Source of the DNA: Nocardioides ginsengisegetis
GTDB taxonomy: Bacteria; Actinomycetota; Actinomycetes; Propionibacteriales; Nocardioidaceae
Length of the DNA: 64,000 bases
Assembly: GCF_014138045.1 (NCBI RefSeq)
Contig: NZ_JACGXA010000001.1
Location: forward strand, 2,713,001-2,777,000
Direction of reading: 5' to 3'
In this document: positions 53,114-64,000 of the stretch, one piece after another
Numbering within the stretch: position 1 is the stretch's first letter
Layout of the letters: every line of letters begins with the position of its first letter
Position numbers and translations under genes: made by a program
The notes under the pieces: generated by a model
The model's input: the letters and a program-made list of their open reading frames with translations, nothing else
What the model was told of the DNA's origin: nothing
Database searches by the model: none

Positions 53114-53919
53114 CTACTTCACCTCGGCGCGCAGGATCCGCCAGATCCCGATCGCGAGGGGCAGCGCCAGCCAGATGAAGCCGCTGACGAACAGGTGCGC
53201 ATAGTCGTCGCCCTGGAGGGACATGTCGAACAGCGGCTGCTGGGCGGCCTGGAAGTCGATCCACGGCGCGACGTCGGAGAACCACGCCATCAGCGCCGTG
53301 CCGAGGGCGAACAGCCCGGGCAGCACCCACTTGTAGACGAAGAACAGCACGATCGCGCCGGGGGTGTTGAGCAGCAGCGTGGCCAGGGCGAAGCCGCCGA
53401 GCATCGCGAGGGTCTGGGTGATGACGAACCCGAAGAAGCCCGACCAGCCGAACGTCCAGTCCGACCCGTTGCCCTGGATCACGCCGTAGAGCAAGTTGCA
53501 CACCAACCCGACCACGAGCGCGAACAGCACGACGAAGCCGGTCAGCATCAGCCCTGCGATCAGCTTGGCGGCGACCACGTGGGCGCGTCGCGGCTCGAGG
53601 GTGAAGGTGACCATGGCGGTGCGCTGGGACCACTCGCTGGTCACCAGCATGATGCCCAGCACCGGCAGCAGGATCGAGGAGACGAATGCCGCTCCGCCCA
53701 CGAAGTCGCCATAGGTGGACTCGATGTCCTGCACCGTCACGACGATCAGCGCGATCGTGTCGGCCACGAGCGCGAGGATCATCGTGATCCCGATCAGCCA
53801 CCAGCCGGCGCGGGTGTCGTAGGTCTTGCGCAGCTCGACCCCGACGAGGCGGGTGAAGGGCACCGGTGCGGTGCCGCTGATGTCGAAGGTGGCCGGGGCC
53901 GCCTGGGCCGTGGGGGTGG

Positions 53920-53923
<4 letters not shown>
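53114..53923 (-). CDS. ABC-2 type transporter permease
   Basis: A 269-residue protein with six transmembrane helices (first near residue 42). It has the ABC-2 pattern (LVGVELRKTYDTRAGWWL; LLPVLGIMLVTSEWSQRTAMVTF; EPRRAHVVAAKLIAGL). The start overlaps the ATPase gene by four bases (ATGA). Such pairs export antibiotics, lipids or peptides; no biosynthetic partner is adjacent. Confidence 0.9.
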
Positions 53924-54834
<911 letters not shown>

Positions 54835-54897
54835 GCGCCCCAGCCTGCCCCATCCGGGCAAGCCTCCGCACACGACTTGCGGGAACGTCCGGTCCCC

Positions 54898-55653
54898 TCA
54901 GACCTCGCGGACCATGCCCGGGTGGGCCAGCGTGGTCGGGCCGTCGTACTGCTCGGTGGCCTCGCGGAGCGCGACCTCCCGATCGTGCCACGGCGGCACG
55001 TGGGTGACGACCAGCGACCGCGCTCCGGCGCGGGTCGCCACGGCGCCGCAGTCGGCGCCGGTGAGGTGCAGGCCGTCGGGGTTGTCGCCGCCGACCACGA
55101 AGGACGCCTCGGCCAGGAGCAGGTCGGCCTCGTGGGCGACCCGGTCCAGCCCGAGGCAGGGCGCGGTGTCCCCGCTGTAGGCGAGCGTGCGCCCGTCGGC
55201 GGTGATCCGGAGGCCGTACGCCGGCACGGGATGCTCCACCGGCACCGGCTCGACCGCGAACGGCCCGAGCTGGAAGGCGCCGTCGTAGGCGCGGAAGTCG
55301 AACTCCTCGGTCATGCCGGGGTCCACCGGGAGGTCGTAGGCCCGCGCCAGCCGCTCGGCGGTGCCGTCGGGGCCCCACACCGGGATCCGCGGCTGCGGGC
55401 CGGAGGGGTGGTACTTGCGCAGCACGTAGTAGCCGCACAGGTCGAGGCAGTGGTCGGCGTGCAGGTGGCTGAGCAGCACCGCGTCGATGGCGAGCGGGTC
55501 GGCGTGGCGCTGCAGCGCGCCGAGCGCGCCGTTGCCGAGCTCGACGAGCACCCGCCAGGTGCGGCCGTGGTGGTCGGCCTCGAGCAGGTAGCAGCTCGCG
55601 GGCGAGTCGGGTCCGGGGTAGGACCCGGAGCAGCCGACGACGGTGAGCCTCAT
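54898..55653 (-). CDS. MBL-fold hydrolase, Rv1339-like atypical cyclic nucleotide phosphodiesterase
   Basis: A 251-residue metallo-beta-lactamase-fold enzyme. The metal motif HLHADH is in LLSHLHADHCLDL; further ligands are His in VPVEHPVPAYG, Asp in AYSGDTAPC and His in VVTHVPPW. It matches M. tuberculosis Rv1339 by sequence style and by position next to murI and rph; Rv1339 lowers cAMP as an atypical class II phosphodiesterase. Activity here is inferred. It begins seven bases after the murI stop, so it is co-transcribed with murI. Confidence 0.85.
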   Translation of the reverse strand: MRLTVVGCSGSYPGPDSPASCYLLEADHHGRTWRVLVELGNGALGALQRHADPLAIDAVLLSHLHADHCLDLCGYYVLRKYHPSGPQPRIPVWGPDGTAERLARAYDLPVDPGMTEEFDFRAYDGAFQLGPFAVEPVPVEHPVPAYGLRITADGRTLAYSGDTAPCLGLDRVAHEADLLLAEASFVVGGDNPDGLHLTGADCGAVATRAGARSLVVTHVPPWHDREVALREATEQYDGPTTLAHPGMVREV

Positions 55654-55660
55654 CGGGCAT

Positions 55661-56476
55661 TCATCCCAGGCCGCCGGCGAACTGGGAGGCCGCAACCATC
55701 TCGGGGCCCAGGAACCGGCGCCCGATGGTCTCGAACTCCTCGGGCAGCCCCGTGGTCCAGAAGGTGTACGACGGCTCGCCGCTCTCCCGCATCAGGCCAC
55801 TGCGCACGAGCATCTTGTAGACGTCCTTCGCGCACTCCTCCGCGGAGCTGACCAGGGTGACGTTGTCGCCCATGACGTAGGAGATGACGCCGGTCAGCAG
55901 CGGGTAGTGCGTGCAGCCGAGGATGAGCGTGTCGATCCCCTCGGAGACGAGCGGGTCGAGGTACTCGTGGGCGACGGCGATCAGCTCGTCACCGCCGGTG
56001 ACGCCGGCCTCGACGAAGTCGACGAAGCGGGGGCAGGGCTGCGTCACGAGCCGCACGTGCGGGGCGGCGGCGAACGCGTCGTCGTAGGCCATCGACTCGG
56101 CCGTGGCGCGGGTGCAGATGACGCCGATCCGGCCGGTGCGGCTGGCCGCGACCGCGCGCCGGGTCGCGGGGTAGATCACCTCGACGACGGGCACGTCGTA
56201 CCGCTCACGGGCGTCGCGGAGCATGGCCGCGCTCGCGGAGTTGCAGGCGATGACCAGGGCCTTGACGCCCTGCTCGACGAGGTGGTCGAGGCACTCGAGG
56301 GCGTACTCGCGGACCTCGCCGATCGGCTTGGGGCCGTAGGGCTGCCGCGCGGTGTCGCCCACGTAGAGCACCGACTCATGGGGCAGCTGGTCGATCACCG
56401 ACCGGGCGACCGTCAGGCCGCCGAAGCCGGAGTCGAAGATGCCGATGGGGGCCTCGACGGAGTTGCCTGCGCGCAC
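55661..56476 (-). CDS. murI: Glutamate racemase
   Basis: A 271-residue racemase supplying D-glutamate for peptidoglycan. Both catalytic cysteines are present, in VIACNSAS and LGCTHYPLL, along with [10 protein letters not shown] and [12 protein letters not shown] 56476 is chosen: TAGCCT lies eight bases upstream and the protein then starts a few residues before the conserved core. It is the first gene of murI-MBL. Confidence 0.95.
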   Translation of the reverse strand: MRAGNSVEAPIGIFDSGFGGLTVARSVIDQLPHESVLYVGDTARQPYGPKPIGEVREYALECLDHLVEQGVKALVIACNSASAAMLRDARERYDVPVVEVIYPATRRAVAASRTGRIGVICTRATAESMAYDDAFAAAPHVRLVTQPCPRFVDFVEAGVTGGDELIAVAHEYLDPLVSEGIDTLILGCTHYPLLTGVISYVMGDNVTLVSSAEECAKDVYKMLVRSGLMRESGEPSYTFWTTGLPEEFETIGRRFLGPEMVAASQFAGGLG

Positions 56477-56556
56477 AAGAGGACAGGCTAGATGTTCCGG
56501 CACGAGTTTCGCCCGTTGGGCAGACAGGGCACACCGGTCGGGGGCAGTCTGGGGGC

Positions 56557-57429
56557 ATGGGCACATCCCCTGAGTCCCTGCTGCTGTCGCTTGCCCGCAT
56601 CTGTGCGTCCGCCACGTCCGGGACGCGGCTGCTCGCGGAGGCCGCCGACCCGTTGACCCAGCTCGCCGGCGTCCCCGCCAACGAGCTGCTGGCCGGCACC
56701 GCCGAGATCGAGGACGAGACCGTCGAGATCGCCCTCAGCCTCGTCGACCAGGCGCTCGCCCGGCTCGACGCCGAGTCGGCGCTGCGCGACCTCAACGCGC
56801 GCATCGACAACGCCCAGCAGCTGGCCAACATGGGCGACTACGACTGGCACATCGCCACCGACACCAACCGCTGGTCGGACCAGCTGTTCCGGATCTACGG
56901 CCACGAGCCGCAGGCCTTCGAGCCCAACTACGAGAAGTTCCTGTCGTTCATCCACCCCCACGACCGCGACCGGATCACCGCGATCCACCAGCACGCCTAC
57001 AGCACCGGCGAGCCCTACGAGATGATCGAGCGGATCGTGCGGCCCGACGGCGAGGTGCGCTACCTCTCCTCCAACGGCCAGGTCATCACCGACGACAACG
57101 GCAAGCCGGTCCGGATGCGCGGCACCTGCATCGACATCACCGACCGGGTGCTGGCCGAGCAGGAGCGCGAGGCGCAGGCGTCTCGCGCCCAGGAGGAGCA
57201 GGTACGCCGCAGGGCGGCGCTGGAGATCAACGACAACGTCGTGCAGGGGCTGACCGCCGCGATCTACGCCCTGGAGATGGACGATGCCGAGTCGTCGGGG
57301 ACGTTCCTGCGACGCACGCTGAACTCCGCCCGGCAGATGATCACCGACCTGGTCGCGCCGCTGGACGGCGACGAGCTCAACCCGGGCGACCTGGTCCGGA
57401 CCCGGCCGTCGTCCCTGGACGAGGCCTGA
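56557..57429 (+). CDS. PAS-domain protein with degenerate HisKA_3-like dimerization region
   Basis: A 290-residue cytosolic protein. An N-terminal helical region (1-85) precedes a PAS_3 domain (about 90-205, [29 protein letters not shown]...[10 protein letters not shown]). A segment like the dimerization helices of NarL-type kinases follows: [24 protein letters not shown]. In a kinase the motif would read E-I-H-D; here it is E-I-N-D, so the phosphoacceptor histidine is missing, and no ATPase domain follows. It is therefore a sensor or scaffold, not a kinase. CAGTCT lies six bases before ATG 56557. Confidence 0.8.
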   Translation: MGTSPESLLLSLARICASATSGTRLLAEAADPLTQLAGVPANELLAGTAEIEDETVEIALSLVDQALARLDAESALRDLNARIDNAQQLANMGDYDWHIATDTNRWSDQLFRIYGHEPQAFEPNYEKFLSFIHPHDRDRITAIHQHAYSTGEPYEMIERIVRPDGEVRYLSSNGQVITDDNGKPVRMRGTCIDITDRVLAEQEREAQASRAQEEQVRRRAALEINDNVVQGLTAAIYALEMDDAESSGTFLRRTLNSARQMITDLVAPLDGDELNPGDLVRTRPSSLDEA

Positions 57430-57788
57430 GCCGGGCGTCGTTCCTGACCTGTGGCGAAAGCCAAGGCCTGCCCCTGGGTGAGTTGGCAAGCGACGAGGCG
57501 TCCCACCACGCAGGCCGTGCTGGCTCGGGCGAATTGTCGTGACCTCAACGCGGATAAAGGTTCACCCTCGCGCGATGCGGCCCCGAGATCTCGGCATCAG
57601 ACATGTGCGACGACAAGACTGACCTCGTTCCGTGATTCAGCCCTGCCGAAACTTGTCTGTGCCGCCATTGACGCGGGTTACACACACAGAATGCATCCGG
57701 AGCCCGCACAAGTGGAGATCCCAATAGTGCGAGTCCTCCTCCCGGGCCGCTGCAACTACAAGGTCCGCCCTTCTCGGATGGAGCCAGC
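57430..57788. other. Gene-free 359-bp start of the less GC-rich islet
   Basis: Base composition drops here compared with flanking genes. No convincing coding frame is seen. TTGACG (about 57670) followed 17 bp later by an AT-containing stretch near 57692 could be a promoter for the downstream gene. No riboswitch motif was recognised. Confidence 0.45.
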
Positions 57789-58451
57789 ATGAAGACTGCA
57801 AAGTTGTTGGGGCGCGGATTACTCCTGAGCACCACGTTCATTTCGGTGTTCAGCGGGGCCGCTGCCTGGGGCCTGGCACAGGACGGGCGCATCTCCGACA
57901 GCAACAACATCGATGGTGCTTCAGCGCAGATCGACGGCGAGAGCTACAACCCTTCGAATCCGTCATGTGTCGTGTACTCCGTCATCGTCGCCTCCTTCGA
58001 TTCGAGGGGGCTGCCAAGACGGCAAGTAGAAACGGGGCTCATGAGGTGCAACAACGCCACCGTCGACTCCGGCGCTTGCACTGGTGGCCACGCCGTGGCC
58101 GAACGGTACAACGGGGTCGGTTTCGTGTGCGTCGAAGGAAATACGTTCAACAATGGCCAGTCTACACAGGAACGATCCAGCGAGATGGAACAACCACCAC
58201 GCAGATGAACGGCTCGATCAATGGCGCCTCAATATCGCAGGGCGGCTTCAAGACAAGCGACATCACCAAGACACGCGCGTGGGGAGAAACCACTGATAGT
58301 TGCCCCACTGGCGCTCACTTGGGCAACTTCTACCAGTGGCAACGCAAGATCAGCGGCTCCTGGTCTTTGGTGACCAACCCGAACGTCGAGCACAACCCGG
58401 CGCTGACATGTTGGACGGTCGGCACGTACAACAACTCCACGGGAGGCTTCG

Positions 58452-58462
<11 letters not shown>
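57789..58462 (+). pseudogene. Secreted protein gene interrupted by a frameshift
   Basis: The first frame (57789-58208) starts with GGAG five bases before the ATG. It encodes a signal peptide (KLLGRGLLLSTTFISVFSGAAAWG) and a cysteine-containing domain ending FVCVEGNTFNNGQ. It then runs into SerThr-rich nonsense and stops. A frame displaced by one base picks up at about 58155-58170 (YTGTIQRDGTTTTQMNGS...) and continues to 58462 with ordered, Cys-containing sequence, ending in an 11-bp overlap with the next gene. One gene of about 223 codons with a single-base indel is the simplest reading. Sequencing error or recoding cannot be excluded. No family is recognised. Confidence 0.7.
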
Positions 58463-60598
<2,136 letters not shown>

Positions 60599-61033
60599 TC
60601 AGTTGCTGCCGAGCTGGGGGACGACGGTGACCTCTTCCTCGGTCACGACGCCGTCGATGATCCTGTAGGACCTGAACTCCACGGGGCCGTCGTTATTCCC
60701 GTGCTCACGTGTGCTCACCAGCACATAGTGTGCCCCCGGCTCGCTCGCCAGGCCGATGTCGGTGCGGCTGGGGTAGGCCTCGGTGGCGGTGTGGGAGTGG
60801 TAGACGACGACGGGCTCCTCGTCCTTGGCCCACATCTCCTTGTAGAGCTCGAGCAGCTCGGTGGAGTCGAACTCGTAGAACGTCGGGCTCCCCGCCGCGT
60901 TGACCATCTCCACGAGTCGCTCGGGGCGGTCGCTGCCCTCGGGGCCGGCGACGATGCCGCACGCCTCGTCGGGGTGGTCACGCTTGGCGTGGGCGACGAT
61001 GGCGTCGTACGTCGCCTGGTCGATGGTCAGCAC
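60599..61033 (-). CDS. mec: CysO-cysteine metallopeptidase Mec (JAMM)
   Basis: A 144-residue JAB1/MPN metalloprotease that hydrolyses CysO-cysteine to free cysteine. The JAMM motif is present: Glu in EACGIV (upstream), then VVYHSHTATEAYPSRTD giving H-x-H and the distal Asp. GTG 61033 has TACGCT exactly six bases upstream, a leaderless start. It is first in the mec-cysO-cysM operon. Confidence 0.92.
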   Translation of the reverse strand: MLTIDQATYDAIVAHAKRDHPDEACGIVAGPEGSDRPERLVEMVNAAGSPTFYEFDSTELLELYKEMWAKDEEPVVVYHSHTATEAYPSRTDIGLASEPGAHYVLVSTREHGNNDGPVEFRSYRIIDGVVTEEEVTVVPQLGSN

Positions 61034-61097
61034 CGGTCCAGCGTATTTGGGCGCTCCCCGGGGCCTCGCACGGCCCACCATGCAAGACGCCGGCGGG

Positions 61098-61577
61098 TCA
61101 GCCCACGAAGCGTGCCGCGACCTCGTCGGCGAGCGCCGCCTCGATCCGCTCGAGCAGGAAGGGCGCCATGTCGGGCAGGTCGTCGACGGGGAACCAACCG
61201 ACCTCGGTCGACTCGTCGTCGGCCACGCGGGCCTCGCCGCCGACCCACGTGCAGGCGAACGTGAGGTCGAGGTAGACACCGAGGTCGCCGTTGCCGTGGG
61301 TGACCTGCGGGCTCACGCCGACCGAGGCGAGCCGGTCGACCGTGACCACGACCCCCGTCTCCTCGAGCGCCTCGCGCGCCGCGGCCACCGCCGGCTGCTC
61401 CCCCGGGTCGACGATGCCGGTCACCGGCGCCCACTCTCCGTTGTCGGCTCGACGGGCGAGCAGCAGCTCCTCGCCGGCGGTCCCCCGGCGGCGGACGACG
61501 GCGGTGACGGCCGGCAGCCACAGCTCACGGGTGCCGACGAGGGCACGGAGCTCGGCGATGAACGGAGGGATGGGCAT
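61098..61577 (-). CDS. NUDIX hydrolase
   Basis: A 159-residue Nudix enzyme. The Nudix box spans GIVDPGEQPAVAAAREALEETGV, with all catalytic Glu and Arg in place. N-terminal LWLPAVTAVVRR and a C-terminal EVGWFPVDDLPDM follow the family. AAGGAG precedes ATG 61577, which begins nine bases after the DUF2017 stop, so it belongs to the clpS operon. It would hydrolyse a nucleoside diphosphate derivative; which one is unknown. Confidence 0.92.
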   Translation of the reverse strand: MPIPPFIAELRALVGTRELWLPAVTAVVRRRGTAGEELLLARRADNGEWAPVTGIVDPGEQPAVAAAREALEETGVVVTVDRLASVGVSPQVTHGNGDLGVYLDLTFACTWVGGEARVADDESTEVGWFPVDDLPDMAPFLLERIEAALADEVAARFVG

Positions 61578-61586
61578 GGGTCTCCT

Positions 61587-62180
61587 TCACGCGTCGGTGA
61601 GCGCCTCGATCAGGGTCTCCTGGAGGTAGCCCACCCACTCGTAGATGTCGTGCGCCTGCGCGCGCGGGTCGTCGTCGGGCAGCGAGTGCCAGTAGTGCTC
61701 GTCGTCCTCCTCGACGCCGAGCCGCGTGGCCAGCGCGAGCCGCAGGTCGGTGAACGAGCGCATCCAGACCTCGGCGGTGGGGGCGTCGAGCTCGACGTCG
61801 ATCATCAGGCCGTCCTCGGTCAGCTCGGGCGGCAGCCCGGCCTCCTCGAGGCCGTCGATGATCGTGCAGGCGGCGCGGGCCTTGCCGTCGCGCAGGGTGC
61901 CCTCGGTGAAGCGGCGGAACTCGCCGGCCGCCTCCTCGTCCTGGGGGTAGGCGGTCGGGAACAACCGCGCCAGCACAGGGTCGTCGGGCTCGGAGGTCGG
62001 CCCGGAGAAGTCCATCATCGCCTCGAACGGGTCCATGTCCTCGCGGGGCACGGCCGCCTCGTTGCGCAGCAGCTCGACCAGCTGGGAGGCCAGGGAGCGC
62101 AGCAGGTCGGCCTCGAAGCCGGTGAAGTTGGCGATGATCCGCTTGCTGCGGCGGTGCCACGCGAAGCCGCTCACGATCAT
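61587..62180 (-). CDS. DUF2017 protein (Rv1332-like)
   Basis: A 197-residue acidic cytosolic protein of the DUF2017 family, found beside clpS throughout actinobacteria. [47 protein letters not shown] and [26 protein letters not shown] are landmarks. The start overlaps the clpS stop (ATGA). A role connected with ClpS/ClpCP proteolysis is suggested by the constant neighbourhood, but is unproven. Confidence 0.9.
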   Translation of the reverse strand: MIVSGFAWHRRSKRIIANFTGFEADLLRSLASQLVELLRNEAAVPREDMDPFEAMMDFSGPTSEPDDPVLARLFPTAYPQDEEAAGEFRRFTEGTLRDGKARAACTIIDGLEEAGLPPELTEDGLMIDVELDAPTAEVWMRSFTDLRLALATRLGVEEDDEHYWHSLPDDDPRAQAHDIYEWVGYLQETLIEALTDA

Positions 62181-62482
62181 TCCGACTTCTCCATCGTGGC
62201 CCACAGGCCGTACTCGTGCATCGCCTGGACGTCGCGCTCCATCTCCTCGCGCGAGCCGGTGCTCACCACGGACTTGCCGTCCTCGTGGACCTCCAGCATC
62301 AGCTTCTCGGCCTGTCTCTTGGAGTAGCCGAAGTACTTCTGGAAGACGAAGGTGACGTAGGACATCAGGTTGACCGGGTCGTTCCAGACGATGGTCACCC
62401 AGGGCTGCGCCGGGACGGTGATCTCGTCGGGAGTGAGGGTCGGCTCGACCTCGACCGGACTGGCGGCGGACACAGCGCCCAT
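62177..62482 (-). CDS. clpS: ATP-dependent Clp protease adaptor ClpS
   Basis: A 101-residue N-degron adaptor that delivers N-end-rule substrates to ClpC/Clp[72 protein letters not shown] is preceded by an unstructured N-terminus of about 25 residues. The substrate pocket N-D-P is intact. ATG 62482 lies six bases from CAGTGT, the minus-strand -10 of a compact bidirectional promoter. Confidence 0.94.
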   Translation of the reverse strand: MGAVSAASPVEVEPTLTPDEITVPAQPWVTIVWNDPVNLMSYVTFVFQKYFGYSKRQAEKLMLEVHEDGKSVVSTGSREEMERDVQAMHEYGLWATMEKSE

Positions 62483-62500
62483 GTTGGCACACTGGCACCC
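62483..62500. promoter_or_regulatory. 18-bp bidirectional promoter with overlapping -10 hexamers
   Basis: Plus-strand CACACT (62488-62493) lies seven bases before GTG 62501 of pncB. Minus-strand CAGTGT (62489-62494) lies six bases before ATG 62482 of clpS. The two hexamers overlap by five base pairs on opposite strands. There is no room for leaders, so both mRNAs should be leaderless. Confidence 0.65.
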
Positions 62501-63790
62501 GTGAGCCCGACGACAGCCTTGCTGACCGACCACTACGAGCTGACGATGCTGCAGGCCGCCCTGAAGTCCGGGACCGCCCACCGGCGTTCGGTCTTCGAGC
62601 TGTTCCCGCGGCGACTCCCGGAGGGGCGTCGGTACGGCGTGGTCGCCGGCGTCGGGCGGGCGCTGGACGCGCTCGAGCGGTTCCGCTTCGACGCGGCCGA
62701 CCTCGCCGTGCTGGCCGACGTGGTGGACGAGCCGACCCTGGCCTGGCTGGCCGACTTCCGCTTCACCGGCGACGTCTGGGGCTATGCCGAGGGCGAGGCC
62801 TACTTCCCCTACTCCCCCCTGCTGGTCGTCGAGGCGAGCTTCGCCGAGGCGGTGCTGCTGGAGACGCTGTTCCTCTCGATCTACAACCACGACTCGGCGA
62901 TCGCGTCCGCGGCCTCGCGCATGACGCTGGTCGCCGGCGACCGGCCGTGCATCGAGATGGGCTCGCGGCGCACGCACGAGGAGGCCGCGGTCGCGTGCGC
63001 CCGGGCGGCGTACATCGCGGGCTTCGCGACCAGCTCCAACCTGGCGGCCCGGAGCCGCTACGGCGTACCGACCGCGGGCACGAGCGCCCACAGCTTCACC
63101 CTGCTCCACGACTCGGAGGAGGAGGCGTTCCGCGCCCAGGTCGCTTCGCTCGGGACCGGCACGACGCTGCTGGTCGACACCTACGACGTCGCGGAGGCCG
63201 TGCGCGTGGGCGTCGAGGTCGCCGGGACCGGACTGGGCGCGGTCCGCCTCGACTCCGGCGACCTCGGCGTGCTCGCCCACGAGGTGCGGGCCGAGCTCGA
63301 CGCCCTCGGGGCCACGGGCACCCGGATCCTGGTGACCAGCGACCTCGACGAGTTCGCCATCGCCGGGCTCGCGGCCGCGCCGGTCGACGGGTACGGCGTC
63401 GGCACCCAGCTCGTGACCGGCAGCGGTCACCCCACCTGCGGGTTCGTCTACAAGCTCGTCGCCCGCGAGGACGATGCCGGGACCATGGTCGCGGTGGCCA
63501 AGCGCAGCAAGGACAAGATCTCGATCGGCGGCCGCAAGTACGCCCTCCGTCGGCGCGACGCCGCCGGCACCGCCGAGGCCGAGGTGATCGGCATCGGGGA
63601 GGCGCCGGTCGACGACGGGGACGACCGCTCGCTGCTGGTCCCGTTGGTCGAGGGCGGCCGGGTCGTGGGCCGCGAGCCGCTGGATGCCGCCCGGGCGCGC
63701 CACTCCGCTGCCCTGGCCGAGCTGCCGGTCGCCGTGCAGCAGATGTCGCGCGGCGAGGCCGTCATCCCGACGCTGCACGTGGGCGGCTGA
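62501..63790 (+). CDS. pncB: Nicotinate phosphoribosyltransferase
   Basis: A 429-residue NAD-salvage enzyme forming nicotinate mononucleotide from nicotinate and PRPP. Landmarks are [15 protein letters not shown] at the N-terminus, GTSAHSF with the phosphorylatable His, [16 protein letters not shown] and [21 protein letters not shown] 62501 sits 18 bp from the divergent clpS. The order clpS/pncB matches M. tuberculosis Rv1331/Rv1330c. Confidence 0.95.
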   Translation: MSPTTALLTDHYELTMLQAALKSGTAHRRSVFELFPRRLPEGRRYGVVAGVGRALDALERFRFDAADLAVLADVVDEPTLAWLADFRFTGDVWGYAEGEAYFPYSPLLVVEASFAEAVLLETLFLSIYNHDSAIASAASRMTLVAGDRPCIEMGSRRTHEEAAVACARAAYIAGFATSSNLAARSRYGVPTAGTSAHSFTLLHDSEEEAFRAQVASLGTGTTLLVDTYDVAEAVRVGVEVAGTGLGAVRLDSGDLGVLAHEVRAELDALGATGTRILVTSDLDEFAIAGLAAAPVDGYGVGTQLVTGSGHPTCGFVYKLVAREDDAGTMVAVAKRSKDKISIGGRKYALRRRDAAGTAEAEVIGIGEAPVDDGDDRSLLVPLVEGGRVVGREPLDAARARHSAALAELPVAVQQMSRGEAVIPTLHVGG

Positions 63791-63791
63791 G

Positions 63792-64000
63792 ATGGCCGCG
63801 GTCACCTGCGACTTCTTCTCCGAGGTGCTCGAGGTCGGCACCTCGGTCTCGGTGGTCCTGCCGCAGGCCACCCAGGCGCAGATCGGCGTCTCCGCGGTCG
63901 ATCGCACCGGCGGTGACCTGCCCGTCCTCTACCTGCTGCACGGGCTCTCCGACGACCACACCGCGTGGACGCGCTACACCTCCATCGAGCGGTACGCCGC
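63792..64000 (+). CDS. Esterase family alpha/beta hydrolase (N-terminal fragment)
   Basis: Only about 69 codons are visible; the gene runs off the right end. [15 protein letters not shown] and [27 protein letters not shown] match the putative esterase / S-formylglutathione-hydrolase-like family (oxyanion-hole HG motif). The catalytic serine lies beyond the window. ATG 63792 follows the pncB stop by one base, so it is probably co-transcribed. Confidence 0.75.
   Translation, partial: MAAVTCDFFSEVLEVGTSVSVVLPQATQAQIGVSAVDRTGGDLPVLYLLHGLSDDHTAWTRYTSIERYA

Noticed and set aside
57451..57792. 113-codon plus-strand frame in the islet leader
   Set aside because: It has no ribosome site and no ordered sequence, and it runs into the start of the next gene; codon positions do not look coding.

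Overview
The window is chromosomal DNA from a high-GC actinobacterium, most likely a member of the Nocardioidaceae such as Nocardioides or a close relative. That assignment is an inference. It rests on uniformly GC-rich third codon positions, many GTG starts, mycothiol- and F420-type enzymes, SigE-type ECF sigma factors, dynamin-like GTPase pairs, and two blocks whose gene order I recognise from Mycobacterium tuberculosis. There is no rRNA, CRISPR array, insertion sequence or recognisable prophage. Four tRNA genes are present: Arg-TCT, His-GTG, Lys-CTT and an unusual TAG-anticodon tRNA.

Layout. (1) Positions 1-15.2 kb hold a housekeeping block matching the order of M. tuberculosis Rv2466c-Rv2478c: DsbA-fold nitroreductase, pepN, DUF5130 protein, glbO, tandem hotdog thioesterase, ettA and ssb. 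chrA, mscS, osmC, a TetR/small-membrane-protein pair, a thiolase, a MarR regulator and a SigE module are interspersed. (2) 15.3-19.9 kb is a PrsW protease / dynamin-like / dynamin-like operon, next to pepP and tRNA-Arg. (3) 21.5-25.4 kb is a LuxR-type regulator divergent from a tightly overlapping trio: acyl-CoA dehydrogenase homologue, PIG-L deacetylase-methyltransferase fusion and glycosyltransferase. This is the best candidate for an undescribed small-molecule pathway. (4) 25.5-36.9 kb holds adenosine deaminase, a MauE/DsbA disulfide pair, orn, tRNA-His, a second SigE module, a cytosolic penicillin-acylase homologue, pirin, a MASE1 histidine kinase, a flavin amine-oxidase-like enzyme and tRNA-Lys. 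(5) 37-50.3 kb is accessory: double cupredoxin, PCD-VOC fusion, LysR/EamA, MFS exporter, F420 enzyme, secreted proteins, secreted acylase, GroES-like protein, Bcp, tRNA and TMEM175 channel. (6) 50.3-64 kb is a second conserved block like M. tuberculosis Rv1330c-Rv1341: rdgB, rph, MBL phosphodiesterase-like protein, murI, cysM-cysO-mec, DUF2017, clpS and nicotinate phosphoribosyltransferase. An ABC transporter and a less GC-rich islet (about 57.4-59.3 kb) containing a frameshifted gene interrupt it.

Expression signals. Many start codons have no Shine-Dalgarno sequence. Instead a TANNNT-like -10 hexamer lies 6-8 bases upstream, which is what leaderless mRNAs look like. The clearest case is the 18-bp gap between clpS and the divergent pncB, where the two -10 hexamers overlap on opposite strands. 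Convergent gene pairs are usually separated by strong GC hairpins. One of these (11521-11631) is a nested double inverted repeat. Operator-like palindromes lie beside the TetR gene, the LysR gene and the MFS exporter.

All calls come from reading the sequence and recalled family knowledge. No database search was run.
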